A stretch of 63,678 nt of DNA from assembly GCA_963620595.1 (NCBI GenBank), contig CAVFAY010000015.1:1-63678 (forward strand), written 5' to 3'. How positions within the stretch are numbered: position 1 is the stretch's first letter; every line of letters begins with the position of its first letter. Position numbers and translations under genes: made by a program. Below the pieces are notes generated by a model that had not been told where the DNA came from, did no database searches, and saw only the letters and a program-made list of their open reading frames with translations. The DNA comes from Butyricicoccus_A sp963620595. GTDB lineage: Bacteria; Bacillota; Clostridia; Oscillospirales; Butyricicoccaceae. Below are positions 45,425-53,863 of this stretch, piece after piece.

Positions 45425-46261
45425 ATGTTATTGGCGATTGACGTAGGCAATACCAATACGGTTTTTGGCATTTATAAAGACAAAGAACTGATCGGCAGCT
45501 TCCGTCTGTCTACAACGGCAGAGCGCACGTCAGATGAAATCGGTATGCAGATTCACATGTATTATTCGTTCTTGGGCTTGCAGACCAAGGACACCAAGGC
45601 GGTTATCGTGGCATCGGTTGTGCCGCCGGTCATGTATACGCTCATCAATGCGATTCGCAAGTACATCGGCGTGCGCCCGATGATTGTCGGCAAAGACGTG
45701 GATACCGGTCTGGTCAACCGATATGACAATCCGCGTGAGGTCGGCATTGATCGCCTAGTCAATGCGGTCTCTGCTGTTCAGAAATACGGTGCACCGCTTA
45801 TTATCATTGATATTGGTACAGCGACAACATTTGATGTCATTGATAAAACTGGTGCGTACTGCGGCGGTGCTATTTTTCCGGGCATCAAGGTTGCCATGGA
45901 AGCCCTGTTCCAGAAGGCTTCAAAGCTGCCGCGCGTAGACATCGTGCGGCCGGAGAAGGCAATCGGCACAAATACAGTTATGAGTATGCAGTCGGGCGCT
46001 GTGCGCGGCTATGCCGGTGCGATTCAGGGCATTGTGCATGAGATGAAGGCGGAAATTAACGGCAATTGCCGCGTTGTTGCAACCGGCGGCATGGGCCGCA
46101 TGATGGCAGAATATTGTGACACCATTACAGACGTGGACGCCAATTTGACGCTGACCGGTCTGCGCATGATTTATGAGGCAAACAAGGAAAAGTTTGATGC
46201 GCTCGAACCGATTGGCCCGCTGGTTGTCTCGGTAGAAGAAGAGCTGGACACCCAGATGTGA
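45425..46261 (+). CDS. coaX: Type III pantothenate kinase
   Basis: Phosphorylates pantothenate, first step of coenzyme A synthesis. The ASKHA-fold phosphate-1 motif LLAIDVGNTNTVFGIY is at the N-terminus; DRLVNAVSA and IIDIGTATTFDVID (phosphate-2) and GGAIFPGIKVAMEAL follow. 278 aa, slightly longer than the usual 255-260 because of a C-terminal tail. GAAAGAAGAGG lies upstream. Downstream, A-runs followed by GAGGCTTGG look like one arm of a terminator whose partner has been lost at the IS junction. Confidence 0.95.
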   Translation: MLLAIDVGNTNTVFGIYKDKELIGSFRLSTTAERTSDEIGMQIHMYYSFLGLQTKDTKAVIVASVVPPVMYTLINAIRKYIGVRPMIVGKDVDTGLVNRYDNPREVGIDRLVNAVSAVQKYGAPLIIIDIGTATTFDVIDKTGAYCGGAIFPGIKVAMEALFQKASKLPRVDIVRPEKAIGTNTVMSMQSGAVRGYAGAIQGIVHEMKAEINGNCRVVATGGMGRMMAEYCDTITDVDANLTLTGLRMIYEANKEKFDALEPIGPLVVSVEEELDTQM

Positions 46262-46288
46262 GTAAAAAAAGAGGCTTGGCTGCTACAG

Positions 46289-46305
46289 TGCCCCAAAAGT
46301 TAGAC
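46289..46305. repeat. IS3-type terminal inverted-repeat remnant
   Basis: TGCCCCAAAAGTTAGAC lies just past the stop codon of the transposase relic, where an IS3-group element would end. Related sequences recur at 49049-49093 and 62931-62970. Confidence 0.5.
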
Positions 46306-46327
46306 AAAATTTGAAAGAAAAAATTAT

Positions 46328-46621
46328 TCAAGCAACCGAAAGGGCTTGCTGTCTGTGAAGAGCAGGCGGCAAGTCTTTTCGGTTTGCCGTAATCCTGCGG
46401 TTATTATAGCAATCCAGATATTCCATTAGTTTCTGCTTGAAATGTTCCATAGATTGAAACTCCTGAAGATATAAAAGTTCACTCTTGAGCATCCGCTGAT
46501 ACTGTCTGTGCTGATATTGCCAACCTCGATCAGAGTGAAGAATCAGGGTTGTTCCGTCTGGTATCTTTGCAAATGCCTCGTCCAGCATGGTGATTACCAT
46601 GCTGAGTACAGGACGATCCAA
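46328..46621 (-). mobile_element. IS3-family transposase remnant (C-terminal part, internally deleted)
   Basis: The 97-codon frame carries LILHSDRGWQYQHRQYQRML, the DDE-domain segment of IS3/IS150-type OrfB, joined directly to KSELLYLQEFQSMEHFKQ and YLDCYNNRRI, the C-terminal block. In intact relatives about 30 residues holding the third catalytic acid (the NAxxENFFxxLK region) lie between these two. Their loss, together with the missing N-terminal half, makes this a dead relic. The frame stays open, so the deletion is in phase. It marks the left edge of the restriction-modification island. Confidence 0.8.
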
Positions 46622-46850
46622 TAATAGAATAGAGATTCAGGAAGTGCGTTATGTATCGGACGCAATCGGCAACCGCAAAAAGGAAACTGTCACGATTGCG
46701 ACCGTATGGGCGTATTTCCGCCATCTGTCCGGCAAAGAAGTATTTGCGGCGGCAACGACCCGCATTGATACCTTTGAGGGGCATAAAGAAGACTTGACGC
46801 TGTACTGCATTGCCAGAAAATCAAGTCACGAAAACATGATAAAATATTGA
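46617..46850 (+). pseudogene. Phage head-tail joining protein remnant
   Basis: From about 46626 the frame reads RIEIQEVRYVSDAIGNRKKE, then VWAYFRHLSGKEVFAAATT. This is the plan of phage head-tail adaptor (head closure) proteins, where a WA-x-LSGKEYFAA block is characteristic. The first codons come from the IS relic and the last 25 residues do not fit the family, so both ends are broken. No other phage gene is present; it is a scrap of a prophage. Confidence 0.55.
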
Positions 46851-46875
46851 CAAATTCGCCCTGCTGTGCTATACT
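46847..46875 (+). promoter_or_regulatory. Promoter of the restriction-modification operon
   Basis: TTGACA (46847-46852), 17 bases, TATACT (46870-46875): close to consensus, just before the regulator gene. Confidence 0.75.
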
Positions 46876-46916
46876 TTTAATGGTTATTTGCAGCCACGCA
46901 CAGGAGGGCTATTTTT

Positions 46917-47138
46917 ATGACTTACAACTATAACAGGCTATGGAAACTGTTGGTAGATAAAGGTATGACAAAAACGCAAATGCGCTTGCAGGCAGGTATC
47001 AGCACAAATATACTTGCTAAAATGGGAAAGGGCGAACCTGTTGCAATGGAAAGCCTTGCAAAGATTGCGACCGCCTTGAATTGCGGGCTTGACGATATTG
47101 TAGAAATCAACGCAGAAACAAATAACAATCATTCGTGA
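46917..47138 (+). CDS. XRE-family small regulator of the R-M operon
   Basis: A 73-residue Cro/CI-type helix-turn-helix protein, close in length to YozG-like regulators (KTQMRLQAGISTNILAKMGK as the HTH core; LAKIATALNCGLDDIVEI as the third-helix end). CAGGAGGGC precedes the ATG. It lies 8 bases before the methyltransferase gene and shares its AT-rich composition. By position it is a candidate controller (C) protein timing methylase and nuclease expression, though its sequence is that of a general XRE protein rather than a classic C protein. Confidence 0.8.
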   Translation: MTYNYNRLWKLLVDKGMTKTQMRLQAGISTNILAKMGKGEPVAMESLAKIATALNCGLDDIVEINAETNNNHS

Positions 47139-47146
47139 GGTAAAAC

Positions 47147-48094
47147 ATGGCTATACACAATAAATCACATCATAATCACGCACTTATGTCACTGAATAAA
47201 ATGCGCAAAAATAACACATTAAAACACAAAACAGCAATCGACTTTGTAACTCCTGATAGAACTATGATATGCTTGAACATTATGGATTGCTGTGATTTTT
47301 TGAAATCCATTCCAGATGAATCAGTGCAGTTGATATGTATTGACCCGCCCTATAACTTAGAGCTTGCTGGATGGGATATTTACGACAATTACATTGAATG
47401 GGCAAAAAAATGGCTTGATGAAGCCTATCGAGTGCTTTCAAAAAATGGAAGCATGGTTATATTTGGCGGCATTCAATTTAGGAATGCTAAATCAGGTGAC
47501 TTAATTGATCTTATTCATCATATAAGATACAACACAAAGTTCAAATTGATAAATACCATTATATGGCGATACAAAAATGGTATGTCCGCTCATAGGTATT
47601 TTGCAAACAGGCATGAGGAAGTTATATGGCTGACAAAATCGAATGATTATTATTTTGATTTAGATTCAGTTCGTGAACCATATTCAGAAAAAGATCTTGC
47701 AGCGGCATTAAAAGATAAACGCTTGAATCCAGAAAACACCATGAAAGGAAAAAACCCTACTAATGTTTGGGAAATCAATAGACTAAACGGAAATAGCAAA
47801 GAGCGTGTTGGACACCCAACGCAAAAGCCTGTTGAAATCATTGACCGCCTCGTAAAAGCATTATCATATCCAGGTTCTGTTGTGCTTGATTTCTTTGCAG
47901 GGAGTGGTACTATTGGGCGCGTTTGCATTACAGAGGGACGACATTGTTTGATGTGCGATAGTGACCCAGCGACTTTAGATTATTTCAAAAAACATCTCGA
48001 ACTGATGAAAGCATTAGGGCAAAAAACAGACTATACAGAAATTAACAGCGTTAAAGAATTTTTCAACGCAGAAATGGGGGATAATGAACAATGA
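47147..48094 (+). CDS. Beta-class DNA methyltransferase, predicted GAATTC-specific
   Basis: SAM-dependent amino-methyltransferase of 315 residues. Catalytic motif IV CIDPPYNLEL (Asp66) comes before the SAM motif I LDFFAGSGTIG (Asp248), so it is a beta-class enzyme; DPPY fits N6-adenine or N4-cytosine methylation. HPTQKPVEIIDRL (motif X) precedes motif I, as in M.HinfI/M.RsrI relatives. It ends in an ATGA overlap with the EcoRI-like nuclease, so it should protect that site. It is not of the M.EcoRI type, which carries an NPPF motif. Visible base composition is AT-richer than the flanking genes, suggesting transfer. Confidence 0.88.
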   Translation: MAIHNKSHHNHALMSLNKMRKNNTLKHKTAIDFVTPDRTMICLNIMDCCDFLKSIPDESVQLICIDPPYNLELAGWDIYDNYIEWAKKWLDEAYRVLSKNGSMVIFGGIQFRNAKSGDLIDLIHHIRYNTKFKLINTIIWRYKNGMSAHRYFANRHEEVIWLTKSNDYYFDLDSVREPYSEKDLAAALKDKRLNPENTMKGKNPTNVWEINRLNGNSKERVGHPTQKPVEIIDRLVKALSYPGSVVLDFFAGSGTIGRVCITEGRHCLMCDSDPATLDYFKKHLELMKALGQKTDYTEINSVKEFFNAEMGDNEQ

Positions 48095-48921
48095 AAAAAG
48101 GACAGTCTGACCGATTGACGGTACAGCAAAAAGAGGGGCAAGGTCCCATCACTATTTTCCATGAGGACGCACAAATACATGATAAAGAAGTTGGCAACAC
48201 TTCACTTTTTGTTATCAAACAGCTGGAATATGAATTTCCTATGCTGACGTTCCGTTACAGGAAGGACTTATCAAAAAAAGAGATCAACGAAGCCTTACAA
48301 AAAGTTGATAAATATCTTGGCCAAACTCTTTTTGTGGAAAGCGCAAGTATAAGACCTGATGGTGGACTTATCGAAGTAAAGGATGATAACGGCGACTGGC
48401 GCGTTGTATTGGTATCAGAGGCTAAGCATCAAGGGAAGGACATTGAAAATATAAAAGCAGGAAAACTTGTCGGTAAAAATAACAATCAAGATCTTATGGC
48501 GGCAGGAAATGCAATCGAAAGAGCATATAAAAATGTGGATGAAATTGCAAATTATATGCTTTCAGAACACCACTTCCCATATATTTTGTTTTTAGAGGGT
48601 TCTAACTTTTTGACGCAAAACATTACAGTAACAAGGCCTGATGGCAGGCAAGTGACATTAGTATATAATGATGGTACGCTTAACAGACTTGATAGGCTGA
48701 CTGCCGCTAATTATGGTATGCCAATCAATACAAACTTGTGTGAAAACAGATTCGTGAAATGCAACGGGGCAACTATTATGTTGCAAGCAGCATCGATTTA
48801 CACAAAGGGCGAGGGCGGACATTGGAATGATAAAGATATGATTATGGTTATGTTAGATGTAGCCCGCACATCTTTGAAGATGTTAGGCTGTGACTTGTTT
48901 GAGCAGCTTAGTAAACAATAA
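48091..48921 (+). CDS. EcoRI/RsrI-like type II restriction endonuclease
   Basis: At 276 residues it is collinear with EcoRI (277) with no major gaps. The PD-(D/E)xK active site is intact: Asp90 in SIRPDGGLIEVKDD, then Glu110 and Lys112 in SEAKHQGKD, matching EcoRI Asp91, Glu111 and Lys113. The recognition stretch QDLMAAGNAIER (about 133-144) is the same as the EcoRI DNA-reading segment, including Asn140 and Arg144. LEGSNFLTQNI and NRLDRLTAANYGMPIN are also retained. Specificity for GAATTC is therefore strongly predicted. The start overlaps the methyltransferase stop. Confidence 0.95.
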   Translation: MKKGQSDRLTVQQKEGQGPITIFHEDAQIHDKEVGNTSLFVIKQLEYEFPMLTFRYRKDLSKKEINEALQKVDKYLGQTLFVESASIRPDGGLIEVKDDNGDWRVVLVSEAKHQGKDIENIKAGKLVGKNNNQDLMAAGNAIERAYKNVDEIANYMLSEHHFPYILFLEGSNFLTQNITVTRPDGRQVTLVYNDGTLNRLDRLTAANYGMPINTNLCENRFVKCNGATIMLQAASIYTKGEGGHWNDKDMIMVMLDVARTSLKMLGCDLFEQLSKQ

Positions 48922-48998
48922 TATCAGAAAATCATAAACCAAACTGTCAAATGCTTTACAGAACACATAACTATGCCAAAGGCAATAAATGATTATAA

Positions 48999-49038
48999 GC
49001 GTCTGTCGCACCACGCGGCAGGCGTTTTTCTTTTTGAC
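48999..49038 (+). terminator. Terminator of the R-M operon
   Basis: GCGTCTGTCGC pairs with GCGGCAGGCG (G-T wobbles) around ACCAC and is followed by TTTTTCTTTTT. The 48922-48998 stretch before it holds nothing I can name. Confidence 0.7.
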
Positions 49039-49048
49039 ATAGTTAAAC

Positions 49049-49093
49049 ACCCCATTTGTTAGACATTATATCATACTGTCTAACAAATGGGGT
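49049..49093. repeat. Perfect 17-bp inverted repeat at the right island border
   Basis: ACCCCATTTGTTAGACA (49049-49065) and its exact complement (49077-49093) flank 11 bases. The arms resemble the IS3-type end at 46289 (CCCC...GTTAGAC). It may be two IS ends left face to face, or a MITE-like or terminator hairpin. It lies 26 bases from the end of nth. Confidence 0.65.
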
Positions 49094-49118
49094 ACACTTC
49101 AAGCCAATCCTCTTTTTG

Positions 49119-49760
49119 TTAGTATTGCGCGCTGCCGGTTTTGCAGATGTCTTTGAGACAGCAGCGCTCGCAGTATGGCTTGCGCGCGGTGCAGACCTCT
49201 CTGCCGTGCAGCACGAGCCGATGACAGAAATCGCTGGATTTTTCCGGCGGGATGAGCGGCCGCAGCGCCTTTTCCACCTTTGCCGGTTCTTTGATGCCGT
49301 CAACCAATCCGATGCGGTTGGCAAGACGGATGCAATGCGTGTCCGTGACAATGGCGGGCTGGTGATACAAATCACCGAGAATCAGATTGGCGGTCTTGCG
49401 TCCAACGCCCGGAATCTTGAGCAGCTCCTTCATCGTGCCGGGCACTTTGCCGTTATGTACTTCCAGCAGATAGACGGCGGCGGCATGAATATCCCGCGCT
49501 TTGGAATTGCCGAGTCCGCACGGGCGGATGATCTGTTCAATCTCACCCTCCGTTGCGAGGGCAAAGGATTCCAGCGTTGGAAATTTGGCGTATAAATCCT
49601 TGGTGATGATGTTTACGCGCTTATCTGTACATTGTGCCGACAGACGAGTGGCGAATAACAGTTCGTAATCCTTGGTATATTGCAGCGCACAGATGGCATC
49701 GGGATACTCCTGCTCCAAGCGCTTTACAGCGGCGAGCGCGCGCTGTTCTGGTGTCAGCAT
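49119..49760 (-). CDS. nth: Endonuclease III (DNA glycosylase/AP lyase)
   Basis: Base-excision repair of oxidised pyrimidines. The helix-hairpin-helix LLKIPGVGRKTANLIL with catalytic Lys is at about residues 113-128, the catalytic Asp is in IVTDTHCIRLANR, and the [4Fe-4S] cysteines are CTARKPYCERCCLKDIC (C-x6-C-x2-C-x5-C) near the end. 213 aa, typical. AAAGGAGCTG precedes the ATG. It is divergent from glyA and now borders the island. Confidence 0.95.
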   Translation of the reverse strand: MLTPEQRALAAVKRLEQEYPDAICALQYTKDYELLFATRLSAQCTDKRVNIITKDLYAKFPTLESFALATEGEIEQIIRPCGLGNSKARDIHAAAVYLLEVHNGKVPGTMKELLKIPGVGRKTANLILGDLYHQPAIVTDTHCIRLANRIGLVDGIKEPAKVEKALRPLIPPEKSSDFCHRLVLHGREVCTARKPYCERCCLKDICKTGSAQY

Positions 49761-49910
49761 GAAATCAGCTCCTTTTGGTGGTTTTACGTCAAAAAATATG
49801 ACTCGCTAAAGTCTCCTGTCATTATAACACAAATAATGCACAAAAAATCAGGTAAATCTTACAAATTTTGATGCAGGAAGCGGAAAAAATGAAATTTGTG
49901 AAAAACTGTC

Positions 49911-49939
49911 TTGCAAAAGATAGGGAATCCTGCTTTAAT
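49911..49939 (+). promoter_or_regulatory. glyA promoter
   Basis: TTGCAA (49911-49916), 17 bases, TTTAAT (49934-49939). I see no riboswitch in the 70 bases up to the ribosome site. Confidence 0.6.
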
Positions 49940-50016
49940 TAGAATTAACACAAGAAAAAACAGCTGATTGTTTGTGTAATTCATACTGTAATGTTGAACA
50001 TGGAGGATTTCAGACG

Positions 50017-51273
50017 ATGGCAGAAAAACAGAGAATTGAAGAGAACATTTCTTTTATCACCAGCATGGACCCGGAACTGGGCGAGGCAGTTCGCAAGGAG
50101 TACGACCGTCAGTGCCGCAACATTGAACTGATCGCATCCGAGAACATTGTATCCCCGACCGTTATGGCTGCTATGGGTACTGTTCTGACCAACAAGTACG
50201 CAGAAGGTTATCCAGGTAAGCGCTACTACGGCGGTTGTGAATGTGTTGACATTGCAGAGAATCTGGCAATCGAGCGTGTATGCAAGTTGTTCGGCGCAAA
50301 GTACGCCAATGTACAGCCGCACTCCGGTGCACAGGCAAATATGGCAGTGTATCAGGCACTGTGCCAGCCGGGTGACACCGTTTTGGGCATGAGCCTCGAC
50401 AACGGCGGTCATCTGACTCATGGCTCTCCGGCAAACCAGTCCGGTAAGCTGTACAACATTGTGGCTTATGGCGTAGACGACGACGGCTATATCGACTACG
50501 AGGATGTACGCAAGAAGGCGCTGGAGCACAAGCCGAAGATGATTATTGCGGGCGCATCCGCTTATCCGCGTGCGATTCATTTCGACAAGTTTGCAGAGAT
50601 TGCAAAGGAAGTCGGCGCATATCTGTTCGTAGATATGGCACATATCGCAGGTCTGGTTGCAGCAGGCGAGCATCAGAATCCGATGGAGTACGCAGATGTC
50701 GTTACTACCACGACTCATAAGACCCTGCGTGGTCCGCGCGGCGGCTGCATCCTGACCAATGATGAGGCGCTGGCAAAGAAGCTGAATTCTGCTATCTTCC
50801 CGGGCACCCAGGGCGGTCCACTCATGCACATCATCGCTGCAAAGGCTGTTTGCTTCGGTGAAGCACTCAAGCCGGAATTCAAGGAATATCAGGTACAGAT
50901 CCGCAAAAACGCACAGGCTCTGGCAGAGGGTCTGATGAAGCGTGGCGTCAAGCTGGTATCCGGCGGCACCGACAACCATCTGATGCTGGTTGATCTGCGC
51001 GGCACCGGTATCACTGGCAAGGAGCTGCAGAACCGTCTGGACGCTGTATACATCACCGCAAACAAGAACACCGTACCGAATGAGCCGCTCAGCCCGTTTG
51101 TCACCTCTGGTGTTCGTCTGGGTACACCGGCAGTGACCACTCGTGGCTTCAAGGAGCCGGAGATGGACAAGATTGCAGGCTTTATCGCTGACGCAATCTT
51201 TGACTTCGACAACAAGGCTGACGCAATTCGCGCTGGCGTTGAAGAAATCTGCAAGCAGTTCCCACTGTACTAA
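50017..51273 (+). CDS. glyA: Serine hydroxymethyltransferase
   Basis: PLP enzyme interconverting serine and glycine with tetrahydrofolate. NIELIASENIVSP and KYAEGYPGKRYYGGCE are the N-terminal blocks, and VVTTTTHKTLRGPRGG holds the PLP lysine. 418 aa from ATG 50017 with GGAGG 10 bases upstream. It ends 14 bases before rarA. Confidence 0.96.
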   Translation: MAEKQRIEENISFITSMDPELGEAVRKEYDRQCRNIELIASENIVSPTVMAAMGTVLTNKYAEGYPGKRYYGGCECVDIAENLAIERVCKLFGAKYANVQPHSGAQANMAVYQALCQPGDTVLGMSLDNGGHLTHGSPANQSGKLYNIVAYGVDDDGYIDYEDVRKKALEHKPKMIIAGASAYPRAIHFDKFAEIAKEVGAYLFVDMAHIAGLVAAGEHQNPMEYADVVTTTTHKTLRGPRGGCILTNDEALAKKLNSAIFPGTQGGPLMHIIAAKAVCFGEALKPEFKEYQVQIRKNAQALAEGLMKRGVKLVSGGTDNHLMLVDLRGTGITGKELQNRLDAVYITANKNTVPNEPLSPFVTSGVRLGTPAVTTRGFKEPEMDKIAGFIADAIFDFDNKADAIRAGVEEICKQFPLY

Positions 51274-51286
51274 ACACAAAAACAAG

Positions 51287-52537
51287 ATGAAATTTCAGCC
51301 TCTGGCCGACCGTATCCGCCCAACCACACTGGCGGATGTGGTTGGCCAGCCGCATATTCTGGGAAAATCCGGTCTGCTGCGCCGGATTATCGAGAGCGGC
51401 AACATTCCAAACATGATTTTTTACGGCCCGTCCGGTGTGGGAAAGACGACGGTTGCCTCTATTATCGCAGCACAGACCGAGCGCAAGCTGTATCGTCTCA
51501 ACGCGACCACCGCATCTATTTCAGATATCAAGAAGATTTTTGATGAGTTGGGCACGCTGATGGCGCCGAACGGAGCGCTCATTTATCTGGATGAGATTCA
51601 ATATTTTAATAAAAAACAACAGCAGTCTCTGCTGGAATTTATTGAGGATGGGCGCATTACGCTTATTGCATCGACGACAGAAAATCCGTATTTTTATGTG
51701 TTCCATGCAATTTTGAGCCGCAGCACGGTCTTTGAATTCAAGCCGATTGAAGCGGCGGATATTCAGCCCGCCGTACGAAGAGCTTTTTCTTTGGCAGATG
51801 CTTCGCTGTCTGTGCCGGAAGAGGTCTGCGCATACATTGCGACGGCGTGCGGCGGCGATGTGCGAAAAGCCATCAATGCTGTGGAACTGCTTGCACAGGC
51901 GGCACAAAACAAGACCGTAACCATGGAGGATGCACAGCAGGCGGCACAGCGTTCGAGTATGCGCTATGACCGCGACGGCGACCAGCACTATGATATTTTG
52001 TCCGGTCTGCAAAAATCCATTCGCGGCTCGGATCCAGATGCTGCCGTTCATTATCTGGCACGATTGCTGGAATCCGGCGATTTGATTTCCGCCTGCCGCA
52101 GACTCATGGTCATCGCGGCAGAAGATATTGGTCTGGCGTATCCGCAGGCGCTGCCAATTGTCAAATCCTGTGTAGATATGGCCAATCAGCTGGGTTTGCC
52201 GGAGGCACGCATTCCGCTGTCCGATGCGGCGATTTTACTTGCAACTTCTCCGAAATCCAACAGCGGCATTGAGGCGATTGACGCGGCACTGGCAGATATT
52301 CGCGCGGGAAAATCCGGCGATATACCGGCACACTTGAAGGATTGCCATTATTCCGGTGCGAAAAAGCTGGGACACGGTCTGACGTATCAGTATCCGCACA
52401 GCTATCCAAACCATTGGGTGAAGCAGCAGTATCTGCCGGATACCATCAAGGACGCGCAGTATTATATCTACGGCGACAATAAACTGGAACAAAAAGCAAA
52501 GGCGTATTGGGACAATATCAGAAAACAACAGCAATAA
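51287..52537 (+). CDS. rarA: Replication-associated recombination protein A (MgsA/WHIP family)
   Basis: AAA+ ATPase acting at stalled replication forks. DRIRPTTLADVVGQPHIL is the family start, Walker A is FYGPSGVGKTTVA (about 46-58), Walker B is LIYLDEIQYF, then an SSB-binding and tetramerisation C-terminus (HYSGAKKLGHG, YPHSYPNHW). 416 aa. There is no good ribosome site before ATG 51287, so it probably relies on coupling to glyA. Confidence 0.92.
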   Translation: MKFQPLADRIRPTTLADVVGQPHILGKSGLLRRIIESGNIPNMIFYGPSGVGKTTVASIIAAQTERKLYRLNATTASISDIKKIFDELGTLMAPNGALIYLDEIQYFNKKQQQSLLEFIEDGRITLIASTTENPYFYVFHAILSRSTVFEFKPIEAADIQPAVRRAFSLADASLSVPEEVCAYIATACGGDVRKAINAVELLAQAAQNKTVTMEDAQQAAQRSSMRYDRDGDQHYDILSGLQKSIRGSDPDAAVHYLARLLESGDLISACRRLMVIAAEDIGLAYPQALPIVKSCVDMANQLGLPEARIPLSDAAILLATSPKSNSGIEAIDAALADIRAGKSGDIPAHLKDCHYSGAKKLGHGLTYQYPHSYPNHWVKQQYLPDTIKDAQYYIYGDNKLEQKAKAYWDNIRKQQQ

Positions 52538-52570
52538 AAACTGGGAAGCCTTGAGCTTCCCAGTTTTGCT
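52537..52570. terminator. Bidirectional terminator between rarA and mtaB
   Basis: AAAACTGGGAAGC and GCTTCCCAGTTTT pair perfectly around CTTGA. Confidence 0.85.
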
Positions 52571-52576
52571 GTCTAC

Positions 52577-53863
52577 TTATACTTTTTCTGCGGTCATACC
52601 GTTTTTTGTGATGCCGGTCAATTTAACCTGACAAATATCGCCTTGCTTTCCGGTGTTCGGCGGGAGCTGAACGGAAAAATGCCATGTACCGTGGGCGGGC
52701 TGCGATTCTTTTCTGTCATGCTCTAAGATGACGGAGATTGTCTTGCCGATAAACGGCTGCAAAAAATCCTGTGACAGTTGCGCCGCCAAATCGCGCACGG
52801 CATTGGCGCGCTGGGCGCGAACCTGCGGCGGAACAGCATTTGGCATAGAAGCCGCTGGCGTGCCGCTGCGCTCGGAATACGGAAAGACATGAATGGATGC
52901 AAAAGCACAAGTCCTGAGAAAATCCATGGTCTGTGCGAATTCCTGTTCGGTTTCTCCGGGAAAGCCGGTAATCACATCTGTAGTAATGGAACAGGTCGGA
53001 AATGCCGCGCGGAGCCGCTCGACAACGGCTAGAAACTGTGCGGTGGTATAGCGGCGGTGCATCCGATGCAGTGTTGCATCACAACCGGACTGCAGCGAAA
53101 GATGAAAGTGCTGCGCAAGATTGGAAAATCGCTGAAGCCGTTCACAAAAGGCATCTGTGACGAAGCACGGCTCCAAAGAACCGAGACGGAAACGCACATT
53201 TGGTGCGGCCGTGCACAGCTGTTCCATGAGGTCGATGAGATTTGGATTATCCGGCAAATCGCGTCCATAGCTGGCGATTTCAATGCCGGTCACAACGATT
53301 TCTTTGACACCGGAGGCGGCGAGCTGCTGTGCCTGCTTGACAGCATCTGAAAGCGGCAGCGAGCGCACATGGCCGCGGGCATAGGGAATGATACAGTATG
53401 TACAATAATTGTCGCAGCCGTCCTGTACCTTGAGCAGGGCGCGAGTATGGCCGGGCAGAATGCCGGCGGGAAGTTCTTCGAATGCCTGCCGCTGTCGGTT
53501 GTCCGTCACGGTGCAGACAGCCTTGTGGTCGCGCACTGCCTGTTCGCACAGATCCAACACGGCAGCGCGGTCGGATGTGCCGCAGATGATTTGCACGCCA
53601 TCGATGGCGGATGCCTTTTCCGGCTCGGTCTGCGCGAAGCAGCCGCACAGCGCGACAACCGCATTGGGATTCTCTTTTTGCAGTTTATGTAAAACGCGCA
53701 GGGTTTTGTGATCGCCAGACGAGGTGACGGTGCAAGTATTGATGATACAGACATCTGCCTGTGTGTCCGCGAGAACATGGCCGCGCTGTTGCGCGAGCTG
53801 GGCAAGCGCCTGCGTTTCAAATTGATTGACCTTGCAGCCAAGTGTTGCAAAGCAAAATTTCAT
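52577..53863 (-). CDS. mtaB: tRNA t6A37 methylthiotransferase
   Basis: Radical SAM enzyme adding a methylthio group to t6A37 of ANN-decoding tRNAs. The N-terminal UPF0004 domain has the three cluster cysteines (FATLGCKVNQFE; INTCTVTSSGDHK; ALCGCFAQ), the radical SAM motif is CDNYCTYC at about residues 144-151, and a C-terminal TRAM-like domain follows. GCKVNQFET identifies the MtaB branch rather than MiaB or RimO. 428 aa. AGGAACAC lies before the ATG. Confidence 0.92.
   Translation of the reverse strand: MKFCFATLGCKVNQFETQALAQLAQQRGHVLADTQADVCIINTCTVTSSGDHKTLRVLHKLQKENPNAVVALCGCFAQTEPEKASAIDGVQIICGTSDRAAVLDLCEQAVRDHKAVCTVTDNRQRQAFEELPAGILPGHTRALLKVQDGCDNYCTYCIIPYARGHVRSLPLSDAVKQAQQLAASGVKEIVVTGIEIASYGRDLPDNPNLIDLMEQLCTAAPNVRFRLGSLEPCFVTDAFCERLQRFSNLAQHFHLSLQSGCDATLHRMHRRYTTAQFLAVVERLRAAFPTCSITTDVITGFPGETEQEFAQTMDFLRTCAFASIHVFPYSERSGTPAASMPNAVPPQVRAQRANAVRDLAAQLSQDFLQPFIGKTISVILEHDRKESQPAHGTWHFSVQLPPNTGKQGDICQVKLTGITKNGMTAEKV

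Noticed and set aside
46530..46784. 84-codon minus-strand frame spanning the IS and phage relics
   Set aside because: Crosses the junction of two unrelated relics and has no motifs; a chance frame.
46917..47138. Antitoxin of a toxin-antitoxin pair
   Set aside because: The partner genes are clearly a methyltransferase and an EcoRI-like nuclease, so a controller role fits better.
49981..51285. 434-codon minus-strand frame opposite glyA
   Set aside because: Antisense shadow of glyA; no start signals or motifs.
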